Shown piece after piece: positions 1-5,455 of a stretch of DNA of 6,456 nucleotides (its first letter is position 1; each line of letters starts with the position of its first letter). The translations under genes and the position numbers were made by a program. The notes under the pieces were generated by a model that worked only from the letters and a program-made list of their open reading frames with translations, did not search any database and had not been told where the DNA came from. The stretch comes from an uncultured Collinsella sp. (GTDB lineage: Bacteria > Actinomycetota > Coriobacteriia > Coriobacteriales > Coriobacteriaceae): assembly GCA_934655835.1 (NCBI GenBank), contig CAKUHM010000081.1:1-6456 (forward strand). Direction: 5' to 3'.

Positions 1-1
1 C

Positions 2-1588
2 TACCAGGTCGGCGAGCTGTTCCAAGCCTACGCCGTGGGCAAGAGCCGCAAGTCGATCAGCGCCATGATGGACATCGCACCCGACTATGCCAACATCGAG
101 CAGGCCGACGGCACCCTTGAGCAGGTCTTTCCCGACGACATCGCCGTCGGCACCGTCATCGTCGTTAAGCCCGGCGAGCGAGTGCCCATCGACGGCGTCG
201 TCGTCGATGGCGAGACGCAGCTCGACACCGCCGCGCTCACGGGCGAGTCGGTCCCCCGCCCCGCCAAGTCCGGCGACGATATCATCAGCGGCTGCATCAA
301 CATGACGGGTCTCATCCGCGTGCGCACCACCAAGCCGTTTGGCGAGTCCACCGTCAGCCGCATCCTGGAGCTCGTGGAAAACGCCAGCGAAAAGAAGGCA
401 CGCACCGAGAACTTCATCACGCGCTTCGCTCGCGTCTACACGCCCGCCGTCACTGGCGCCGCCGCGGTACTCGCACTTGGCGGCGGCCTGGTCACCGGCG
501 CCTGGTCCGATTGGATCCTGCGAGGCCTGACCTTCCTGGTCGTCAGCTGCCCGTGCGCGCTCGTGATCAGCGTTCCGCTGAGCTTCTTTGGCGGCATTGG
601 CGGTGCGTCCAAGCTGGGCGTTCTCATCAAGGGCTCCAACTACCTCGAGACGCTCGCCGATGTTGACACCGTCGTCTTTGACAAGACCGGCACGCTCACC
701 AACGGTACCTTCTCGGTCGTCGCGGTGCACCCCGAGGCCGGCTATACCGAGCAGTCGCTCCTCGAGGTCGCGGCCCTTGCCGAGTCGTTCTCCGACCACC
801 CCATCGCTCAGTCCGTGCGCGCCGCCTACCAGGGCGAGGTCGACCCCAAGCGCGTGAGCGACTCCGCCAACGACGCGGGCCACGGCGTGACGGCGACCAT
901 CGACGGCAAGCACGTCGTCGTCGGCAATGCCAAGATGCTCGCGGCGGCCGGCGCCGATACCCCCAATTGCGAGGTCGTCGGCACGATTCTGCACGTGCTG
1001 GTCGACGGCGTGTACGCCGGCCACATTGTGATTGCCGACACCGTTAAGGCCGATGCCGAACAGACGATTCGCGACTTGCACGCCGCTGGCGTCAAGCACA
1101 CCGTTATGCTCACGGGCGACCGCGAGGAAGTAGCGGCTGAGGTGGCCAAACGGCTTGGGCTCGACGAGTTCCATGCGCAGCTGCTGCCGGGCGACAAGGT
1201 CGAGCGTGTTGAAGCGTTGCTTGCGAGCGAGAGCGGCAAGGGCAAGCTCGCCTTTGTCGGCGACGGCATTAACGACGCGCCCGTGCTCACGCGCGCCGAC
1301 GTCGGTATCGCCATGGGTGCCATGGGTTCGGACGCCGCGATTGAGGCCGCCGACGTCGTACTCATGGACGACAAGCCGTCCAACGTCGCCCGTGCGATTC
1401 GCGTGGCGTGCAAGACCATGACGATTGTCTGGCAGAACATCATCTTTGCGCTGGGTATCAAGCTGCTGATTCTGGTGCTTGCGGCGCTCGGCATTGCCAA
1501 CATGTGGCTCGCCGTGTTCGGCGACGTAGGCGTGGCGATCATCGCCATTCTGAACGCCATGCGCGCGATGGGTGTCAAGAACCTGTAG
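2..1588 (+). CDS. P1B-type heavy-metal-translocating ATPase (Zn/Cd/Pb-type), 5' truncated
   Basis: This is an integral-membrane pump that uses ATP to move soft divalent metal ions across the cytoplasmic membrane, normally outward. The reading frame is open from base 2, beginning YQVGELFQAYAVGKSRKSIS, so the true start lies upstream. About 528 residues are visible; family members have roughly 600-750, so the N-terminal helices and any metal-binding domain are missing. Motifs in order: TGES of the actuator domain (239-250), the CPC metal site in the sixth helix (548-556), DKTGTLT with the phosphorylated Asp (680-700), the HP pair of P1B pumps (797-802), TGD (1112-1120) and GDGINDAP (1259-1282). 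The last helix carries an Asp-Val-Gly (Asp at 1523-1525), in the place of the Asp that helps define Zn/Cd/Pb pumps of the ZntA/CadA kind; copper pumps lack it. Substrate is therefore inferred as Zn, Cd or Pb, and cannot be narrowed. The gene ends in TAG, followed at once by a large palindrome. Confidence 0.95.
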   Translation, partial: YQVGELFQAYAVGKSRKSISAMMDIAPDYANIEQADGTLEQVFPDDIAVGTVIVVKPGERVPIDGVVVDGETQLDTAALTGESVPRPAKSGDDIISGCINMTGLIRVRTTKPFGESTVSRILELVENASEKKARTENFITRFARVYTPAVTGAAAVLALGGGLVTGAWSDWILRGLTFLVVSCPCALVISVPLSFFGGIGGASKLGVLIKGSNYLETLADVDTVVFDKTGTLTNGTFSVVAVHPEAGYTEQSLLEVAALAESFSDHPIAQSVRAAYQGEVDPKRVSDSANDAGHGVTATIDGKHVVVGNAKMLAAAGADTPNCEVVGTILHVLVDGVYAGHIVIADTVKADAEQTIRDLHAAGVKHTVMLTGDREEVAAEVAKRLGLDEFHAQLLPGDKVERVEALLASESGKGKLAFVGDGINDAPVLTRADVGIAMGAMGSDAAIEAADVVLMDDKPSNVARAIRVACKTMTIVWQNIIFALGIKLLILVLAALGIANMWLAVFGDVGVAIIAILNAMRAMGVKNL

Positions 1589-1596
1589 TGCCGTCC

Positions 1597-1723
1597 GGCC
1601 GGGGCCGTGCTTGGTTTTGAAAACGTCCTCGCGCATGAGGCCCGTCTTTCCTGCTCCTGCGGAGCAACGGAAAGACGGGCCTCGCGCTGCGGAGTGTTTT
1701 CAAAACCAAGCACGGCCCCGGCC
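1597..1723. repeat. 127-bp nested near-palindrome (28-bp perfect outer arms)
   Basis: The outer arms at 1597-1624 and 1696-1723 are exact reverse complements over 28 bases (starting GGCCGGGGCCGTGC and ending TTTTGAAAAC). Inside, 1637-1651 and 1669-1683 are exact reverse complements over 15 bases (GAGGCCCGTCTTTCC). At the centre TGCTCC (1652-1657) pairs with GGAGCA (1661-1666) around a TGC loop, leaving a two-base bulge at 1667-1668. The two 12-base stretches between outer and inner arms pair poorly, making a symmetric internal loop. It begins 8 bp after the ATPase stop codon. Transcribed from either side it would fold into one long hairpin and could act as a two-way terminator or mRNA 3'-end stabiliser, although no T-run follows. 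A small inverted-repeat mobile element is the alternative; I see no obvious target-site duplication. Confidence 0.9.
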
Positions 1724-1821
1724 TGCGTTAACGTCGCTGGCGGTTCTTGGGCATCGCTTGCTGGCGAGGTTCCTTTGCTGAATTAGACTTTGTTGGTCGG
1801 GCCTTTGGTCCCGGTCGCTGT

Positions 1822-1842
1822 CCCGCGCCGTTCCGGCGCGGG
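1822..1842. repeat. Perfect 9-bp hairpin with 3-base loop
   Basis: CCCGCGCCG (1822-1830) and CGGCGCGGG (1834-1842) are exact reverse complements around TTC. It is immediately followed by the 10-bp perfect palindrome AGGCGCGCCT (1843-1852). Neither strand has a following T-run, so a Rho-independent terminator is not supported. It lies in the middle of the ATPase/regulator convergent spacer. Confidence 0.75.
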
Positions 1843-1854
1843 AGGCGCGCCTCT

Positions 1855-1898
1855 TTGGGATGGAAGGGCAGCGCTGTTGATAGGGCGCTGCATCCCAA
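1855..1898. repeat. Two-part stem-loop, 7 + 7 bp
   Basis: TTGGGAT (1855-1861) pairs with ATCCCAA (1892-1898), and GCAGCGC (1868-1874) pairs with GCGCTGC (1885-1891). The right-hand arms abut; the left-hand arms are separated by six unpaired bases (GGAAGG). The loop is TGTTGATAGG. Two-part pairing of this kind suggests RNA secondary structure rather than a protein-binding operator. Confidence 0.65.
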
Positions 1899-1959
1899 CA
1901 GATTTACTTTGGACTCGGAGGAAGTCGCTGCCGTCAGAAGACTCTATCCCCTTTCGCTG

Positions 1960-1978
1960 GTTCGCGCTTTGCGCGAAC
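1960..1978. repeat. Perfect 8-bp hairpin downstream of the dtxR-type gene
   Basis: GTTCGCGC (1960-1967) and GCGCGAAC (1971-1978) are exact reverse complements around TTT. It lies 20 bases beyond the regulator's stop codon on the minus strand, a typical distance for a transcription terminator stem. The bases that follow on that strand (CAGCGAAAGG) lack a T-run, so termination here would be weak or factor-dependent. Confidence 0.55.
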
Positions 1979-1998
1979 TCCGCGTTGCTGTGGGACAG

Positions 1999-2388
1999 TT
2001 AGGCTCCCGTTGTTGGGTCCGCTACATCCTCCCGGCACAACATCGCCTTGAGCTTCTCGAAGCTTTCCTCGCTCAGGCAATGCTCCATGTGGCAGCCCTC
2101 TTGCGACGCCACCTCGGCCGAAACACCTGCATCCTCCAGCAGGCCCACGAAAAAGCAGTGGCGCTCCCACATTTGACGGGCGACCTCCAGTCCGCGCTCC
2201 GTCAGATGCACGTCGCGTTTGCCCATTTCGACATAGCCGTTGTTCTCCAACGTCGCCATGGCTTTGGAAACGCTCGCCTTGGTCACGCCGAGGTATTCCG
2301 CAACGTCAATCGAGCGCACGATGCCCTGGCGTTGCGACAGAACGTAGATCGATTCGAGGTAGTCTTCTCCGGATTCACGTAGGGCCAT
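1999..2388 (-). CDS. DtxR/MntR-family metal-dependent transcriptional repressor
   Basis: This is a 129-residue cytoplasmic DNA-binding protein expected to bind Fe2+ or Mn2+ and then repress metal-uptake or related genes. Residues 5-60 form the winged helix-turn-helix, beginning ESGEDYLESIYVL, with the recognition region around LGVTKASVSKAMATLE. Residues 70-115 form the dimerisation and metal-binding part. Candidate ligands, placed by comparison with B. subtilis MntR, are Asp9, Glu12, His77, Cys99, Glu102 and His103. MntR has Glu where this protein has Cys99; DtxR/IdeR have Cys there (the CxxEH pattern), so the site mixes both types. The C-terminal SH3-like domain of DtxR/IdeR is absent, and the length is close to MntR's 142. 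The start is chosen because GAAAGG (2395-2400) lies six bases upstream of the ATG and homology begins at once. Metal identity is undecided. Confidence 0.92.
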   Translation of the reverse strand: MALRESGEDYLESIYVLSQRQGIVRSIDVAEYLGVTKASVSKAMATLENNGYVEMGKRDVHLTERGLEVARQMWERHCFFVGLLEDAGVSAEVASQEGCHMEHCLSEESFEKLKAMLCREDVADPTTGA

Positions 2389-2413
2389 GGGCCGCCTTTC
2401 GCGATGATTGCTA

Positions 2414-2493
2414 GTTAGCCTTTGGATACTTTCCTTGGCTTACTTTACCGCAAAAGTTGCCCATGTCTTACTACATTGACTAAAAAGTTAGCC
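2414..2493 (-). promoter_or_regulatory. Candidate promoter and operator half-sites upstream of the dtxR-type gene
   Basis: GTTAGCC occurs at 2414-2420 and again at 2487-2493, and a one-mismatch inverted copy, GGCTTAC, at 2437-2443. The first and last form an imperfect inverted repeat with a 16-base spacer. On the minus strand a weak promoter can be drawn: AAGACA (2464-2469), 16-base spacer, TAAAGT (2442-2447). The inverted repeat would then straddle the -10 box and the start of transcription, fitting autorepression. GTTAGCC resembles half of the known DtxR/IdeR box (TTAGGTTAGCCTAACCTAA). Both promoter hexamers are only 4/6 matches, so this is a suggestion. Confidence 0.3.
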
Positions 2494-2502
2494 GTGTTTC
2501 AC

Positions 2503-2523
2503 AAAACGCGCGGGTGAGGCGCG
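2503..2523 (-). terminator. Possible weak intrinsic terminator after the HAD gene
   Basis: Read on the minus strand, CGCGC (2519-2523) pairs with GCGCG (2507-2511) across a seven-base loop and is followed by TTTT (2503-2506). It lies 80 bases beyond the HAD gene's stop codon and just upstream of the regulator's leader. The stem has only five pairs and the T-run four bases, so the call is tentative. Confidence 0.3.
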
Positions 2524-2603
2524 ACACCCAGGCGCGTGGCGCACGGCGCGCAGGGAGTGTCCCCCGCTGCCGGCCGAAAAGGAACGTCCCCAAGTGCCGG
2601 GTG
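2521..2603. repeat. GC-rich intergenic repeat-like segment with GTCCCC motifs
   Basis: This stretch follows the HAD stop codon. It contains GTCCCC twice (2559-2564 and 2586-2591), a small inverted repeat CCGGC (2570-2574) / GCCGG (2596-2600) enclosing AAAAGGAACGTCCCCAAG, and a looser stem in which GACAC (2523-2527) pairs with GTGTC (2557-2561) around a GCGCG/CGCGC core. It does not look coding. The same GTCCCC word recurs in the loop of the hairpin at 5285-5325. The resemblance to a dispersed intergenic repeat family of Coriobacteriia is recollection, not tested. Confidence 0.4.
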
Positions 2604-3374
2604 CTAGATCAGGCCAAAGTGCTTGGCGGCGTTGTAGATGCCGTCGTCGTCTACGGCGGTCGTTACGTAGGTCGCGGCGGCTTTGACGGTCTCCTGCGCG
2701 TTGCCCATGGCCACGCTTGTGCCTACGGCCGAAAACATCGACAGGTCGTTCTCGCCGTCGCCGAAGGCAATCGCCTCGCTCGCATCGATGCCCAGGCGCT
2801 CGAGCGTTGCCGCCACGCCCAGGTCCTTGCCGCCATTGGCCGGAATAATGTCGCAGAACAGATCACACCAGCGCGTGGTGAGCGAATGCGCCACGGCATC
2901 GGTCACGATATGCTCGTCGGCCGGGTCGACAAAGGCGCAAAACTGGTAGACAGGTGCATCGAAAGCATGCTCAAACGGCTCCTCGTGGTAGACGATTCCC
3001 GCATTGCTGCCGGCCGTCACCACGCGCTCGGACAGGCGGTTCACAAACGAGTTCTCGCCCTGCATGCACAGCGAGTCGTAGCGCCCCTGCGCCACCTGGT
3101 CCACAATCGCCGCGACGTCGTCCGGATCGATCGGGCAGCTACGGTAAACCCCCTCGGCATCAAAGCAGTGCTGGCCCGAAAGCGTAATGTACGCATCCCA
3201 GCCCAGGTCGAACAGCCAGTCCGGCATCTGGTAGGTCGGGCGGCCCGTGGCGATCACGCACGCGATCCCCTGCTCGTGAAAGCTATCGAGCACCCGTTGC
3301 GCCGACGCCGGAATCCGATGGGTCTTAAAGCTCAACAGCGTGCCGTCGATATCGAAAAACGCGGCCTTGATCAT
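2604..3374 (-). CDS. Cof-type HAD-superfamily hydrolase (HAD-IIB sugar-phosphate/nucleotide phosphatase-like)
   Basis: This is a 256-residue soluble phosphohydrolase, the usual length for the Cof/YidA group. Motif I is FFDIDGTLL, with the nucleophile Asp8 and the acid/base Asp10. Motif II is ATGRP with Thr43. The motif III Lys is in NGGKDLG (Lys183). Motif IV is GDGENDLSM with Asp206 and Asp210, the Mg2+ ligands. The C2-type cap lies between motifs II and III, about residues 80-180. Family members dephosphorylate small phosphorylated metabolites (sugar phosphates, FMN, pyridoxal phosphate), often with broad specificity; the substrate cannot be read from sequence. The cap-side segment is SGQHCF where many Cof proteins have an NGA-like motif. 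The ATG sits six bases after the ABC-F stop codon, with GAGGAG in the end of that gene as a likely ribosome binding site, so the two are almost certainly translated from one mRNA. Confidence 0.93.
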   Translation of the reverse strand: MIKAAFFDIDGTLLSFKTHRIPASAQRVLDSFHEQGIACVIATGRPTYQMPDWLFDLGWDAYITLSGQHCFDAEGVYRSCPIDPDDVAAIVDQVAQGRYDSLCMQGENSFVNRLSERVVTAGSNAGIVYHEEPFEHAFDAPVYQFCAFVDPADEHIVTDAVAHSLTTRWCDLFCDIIPANGGKDLGVAATLERLGIDASEAIAFGDGENDLSMFSAVGTSVAMGNAQETVKAAATYVTTAVDDDGIYNAAKHFGLI

Positions 3375-3380
3375 CCTCGT

Positions 3381-5240
3381 CTACTCCTCGCCCTCGAGCT
3401 TTTCGCTCGCCTCGAGCCACGCCATCTCCAGCTCGTCCATGGCGGCGTGAGCCTCGTCGATCTTTGCCTGCTGCTCGCCGAGCGCCGTGTAGTTGGTGGG
3501 GTCGACCTGGGCCATCGCGGCCTCGGCCTCCTCCACGCGGGCGCGCTGCGTCTCCATCTTGCGCTCGAGCGAGCTCACCTCGCGGCGGAGCTTCTGGCGC
3601 TCGGCATTGGACAGGCCGTTGGGCTGACTGCTCGACTTGGGCTTCTCGGCCGCAACTGCCGCCGCACCGGTGTCGAACGTGCCGGTCTTGGCGCTCGGCG
3701 CGCCCACGGGCTCGCCCTCGGCCGTGGCGTTGCACAGGCGCAGGTACTGGTCCACACCGCCGGGCATGTGCGTCAGGCGGCCATCGAGCAGCGCCCACTG
3801 CTGGTCGGTCACGCGCTCCATAAGGAAGCGGTCGTGCGTCACCAGAATCAGCGTGCCCGGCCAGCCGTCAAGCAGGTCCTCGACAATCGCCAGCATATCG
3901 GTATCGAGGTCGTTGCCGGGCTCGTCCAGGATGAGCACGTTGGGCTCGTCCAGGATCGTCAGCAGCAGCGACAGGCGACGGCGCTGGCCGCCCGAAAGGT
4001 CGCCGATGCGGCTCCAGAGCTGCTGCGTCGTAAAGCCCAGGCGCTCGCAGAGCTTCTCGGGCGAGGTCTCCTTGCCGTCGATAACGTAATACTTCTTATA
4101 GTTGCCGAGCACCTCGCGGATCGTGTCACCCATGTAGGGCTCGAGTTCCTCGAGCTGCTGCGACAGCACGCCAAAGCGCACCGTCTGGCCAATCTTCACA
4201 CGGCCGCGCGTGGGCTCAATCTTGCCCTGGATCACGTCGAGCAAGGTCGACTTGCCGGCGCCGTTCTCGCCCAAAAGGCCATAGCGGTCGCCCGCACCGA
4301 TGAGCCAGGTCACGTCGGTGAGCACCTGCTTGGGCGCGCCATCGGTATCCGCATAGCCGGCGTCCACATCGACCACGTCGATAACCTGCTTGCCCAGGCG
4401 GCTCACGGCAAGTCGCTTGAGTTCCAGCTCGTCGCGCACGGGCGGCACGTCGGCGATGAGCTCGCGGGCTGCCTCCACGCGAAACTTGGGCTTGGTGGAG
4501 CGGGCCTGGGCGCCGCGGCTCAGCCACGCGAGTTCCTTGCGCGCCATGTTGCGGCGGCGCTCCTCGGTGACGGCAGCCATGCGGTCGCGCTCCACACGCT
4601 GCAAGATGTATGCCGAGTAGCCGCCCTCGAAGGGATCGACCTGACCGTCGTGGACCTCCCACATGCTGGTGCAGACCTCATCCAAGAACCAGCGATCGTG
4701 CGTGACTACGAGCATGGCGCCCTGGCCGCGCTGCCAGCGTGCCTTAAGATGGCGCGCGAGCCAGTTGATGGTGCGCATGTCCAGGTGGTTGGTGGGCTCG
4801 TCGAGCATGAGCACATCGTAGTCGCCGATCAGCAGGCGCGCGAGATCCACGCGGCGGCGCTGGCCACCCGAAAGCTCGCCCACCGTTCCCTCCCAGGGCA
4901 CATCGCTAATGAGGCCGGCGAGGATCTGGCGCGTGCGGGGGCTCGATGCCCATTCGTACTCGGGCGTGTCGCCCACGACGGCATGATGCACGGTGTCGGT
5001 ATCGACAAGCTGGTCCTTTTGGCCGAGCAGGCCGATCGTGGTACCGCGGCGATGCGTCACGCGGCCATCGTCGGGCTCCAACGTGCCAGCGAGCACGCTC
5101 AGCAGCGTCGACTTGCCGTCGCCGTTTTTGCCGACGATACCAATACGGTCGCCCTCGCCCACGCCGAGCGTCACGCTATCGAAAATATGCTTGGTGGGAA
5201 ACTCTAGGCTGACGGAATCGCATCCCAAAAGAATCGCCAT
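3381..5240 (-). CDS. ABC-F family ATPase, Uup-like
   Basis: This is a 619-residue soluble twin-ABC protein with no membrane segments. ABC-F proteins act on the ribosome or, for Uup, also on DNA intermediates. First ABC domain: Walker A GKNGDGKS (37-44), signature LSGGQ (123-127), Walker B VLMLDE with Glu148, switch His181. Linker, about 205-285: includes ELAWLSRGAQARSTKPKFRV, similar to the Uup linker. Second ABC domain: Walker A GENGAGKS (324-331), LSGGQ (415-419), NVLILDE with Glu440, His469. It ends with a hydrophilic spacer (505-545) and a charged coiled coil (545-619), as in Uup. The open frame continues upstream to 5447, but the start is placed at 5240: AAGGAG (5249-5254) lies eight bases before this ATG, homology begins at MAILLGCDSVSLEF, and the extension would translate two hairpins including the pst terminator. 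It is the first gene of an operon with the HAD hydrolase. Role in translation versus DNA repair, or antibiotic resistance, is unresolved. Confidence 0.93.
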   Translation of the reverse strand: MAILLGCDSVSLEFPTKHIFDSVTLGVGEGDRIGIVGKNGDGKSTLLSVLAGTLEPDDGRVTHRRGTTIGLLGQKDQLVDTDTVHHAVVGDTPEYEWASSPRTRQILAGLISDVPWEGTVGELSGGQRRRVDLARLLIGDYDVLMLDEPTNHLDMRTINWLARHLKARWQRGQGAMLVVTHDRWFLDEVCTSMWEVHDGQVDPFEGGYSAYILQRVERDRMAAVTEERRRNMARKELAWLSRGAQARSTKPKFRVEAARELIADVPPVRDELELKRLAVSRLGKQVIDVVDVDAGYADTDGAPKQVLTDVTWLIGAGDRYGLLGENGAGKSTLLDVIQGKIEPTRGRVKIGQTVRFGVLSQQLEELEPYMGDTIREVLGNYKKYYVIDGKETSPEKLCERLGFTTQQLWSRIGDLSGGQRRRLSLLLTILDEPNVLILDEPGNDLDTDMLAIVEDLLDGWPGTLILVTHDRFLMERVTDQQWALLDGRLTHMPGGVDQYLRLCNATAEGEPVGAPSAKTGTFDTGAAAVAAEKPKSSSQPNGLSNAERQKLRREVSSLERKMETQRARVEEAEAAMAQVDPTNYTALGEQQAKIDEAHAAMDELEMAWLEASEKLEGEE

Positions 5241-5275
5241 ATGCCCTGCTCCTTCGTAGAAATTCAACGTTGTCC

Positions 5276-5281
5276 ATGATA
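5276..5281 (-). promoter_or_regulatory. Possible -10 box for the ABC-F/HAD operon
   Basis: On the minus strand TATCAT matches the -10 consensus at five of six positions and would place the transcript start about 25-30 bases before the ABC-F ATG. No good -35 hexamer is found at 16-18 bases; that zone falls in the loop and near arm of the hairpin at 5285-5325. A start in this short interval is expected because a terminator lies just upstream. Confidence 0.25.
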
Positions 5282-5284
5282 GCG

Positions 5285-5325
5285 AAAACCACCACAAAGG
5301 TGCCTGTCCCCTTTGTGGTGGTTTT
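5285..5325. repeat. Perfect hairpin with 16-bp arms and 9-base loop
   Basis: AAAACCACCACAAAGG (5285-5300) and CCTTTGTGGTGGTTTT (5310-5325) are exact reverse complements around TGCCTGTCC. Each strand ends its right arm in TTTT, so it could terminate transcription in either direction, although the Ts also pair with the As of the other arm. It lies between the pst terminator and the ABC-F ribosome binding site. It contains GTCCCC (5306-5311), shared with the repeat-like segment at 2521-2603. It may be a back-up terminator, an attenuator for the ABC-F operon if transcription starts upstream of it, or a dispersed repeat. Confidence 0.8.
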
Positions 5326-5362
5326 GGGCGGGCGCAATCGACGAGCGCAATCCCGCAAACGC

Positions 5363-5400
5363 AAAAAGGCGGGCCATCTCCCGCAAGAGATGACCCGCCT
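5363..5400 (-). terminator. Intrinsic terminator of the pst operon
   Basis: Read on the minus strand, AGGCGGGTCATCTC (5387-5400) pairs with GAGATGGCCCGCCT (5367-5380) across a six-base loop TTGCGG. The 14-pair stem has a single G-U pair and is followed by a T-run (5363-5367). It starts 56 bases after the pstB stop codon and is the best Rho-independent terminator in the window. It implies that pstB is the last gene of its operon at this locus. Confidence 0.85.
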
Positions 5401-5455
5401 CTCCAATCAGTCCCGTGGCGACCGTGGCCGCCGCGGGCCTCAAGCATGTCCCGGA

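Larger units (their letters stand above)
1589..1998. other. Convergent intergenic spacer, rich in inverted repeats, no credible gene
   Basis: These 410 bp separate the 3' ends of the metal ATPase (plus) and the DtxR-type regulator (minus). Open frames crossing it lack a convincing ribosome binding site and recognisable protein content, and run antisense into the regulator. Instead it holds at least four separate inverted repeats (listed individually). None is followed by a clear T-run on either strand, so none is a textbook intrinsic terminator. A near-duplicated short motif also occurs: GCTGGCGGTTCTT at about 1736 and GCTGGCGAGGTTCCTT at about 1760. The role may be transcription termination from both sides, a decayed mobile repeat, or a structured RNA; the sequence alone does not decide. 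Confidence 0.6.

Noticed and set aside
826..1713. 295-codon minus-strand open frame opposite the metal ATPase
   Set aside because: It is antisense to an ATPase with all its catalytic motifs intact, Ser/Ala/Thr-rich and without a recognisable domain.
1597..1998. CRISPR array or integron-like site
   Set aside because: The inverted repeats differ from one another and are not regularly spaced direct repeats; no cas or integrase gene is present.
1724..1998. tRNA gene in the convergent spacer
   Set aside because: No cloverleaf with acceptor stem and TTC-type T-loop can be drawn; the GGTTC words are in the wrong context.
1747..2382. 211-codon plus-strand open frame across the spacer and the dtxR-type gene
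   Set aside because: Most of it is antisense to the regulator, the spacer part encodes hairpins, and there is no convincing ribosome binding site or family resemblance.
2514..5207. 897-codon plus-strand open frame opposite the HAD and ABC-F genes
   Set aside because: It lies entirely antisense to two well-supported genes, is His/Arg/Leu/Ala-rich without recognisable domains, and long antisense frames are expected where GC-rich third positions remove stops.
5241..5447. 69-codon N-terminal extension of the ABC-F protein
   Set aside because: It would translate through the pst terminator and the 5285-5325 hairpin, has no family similarity, and a good ribosome binding site precedes the ATG at 5240.
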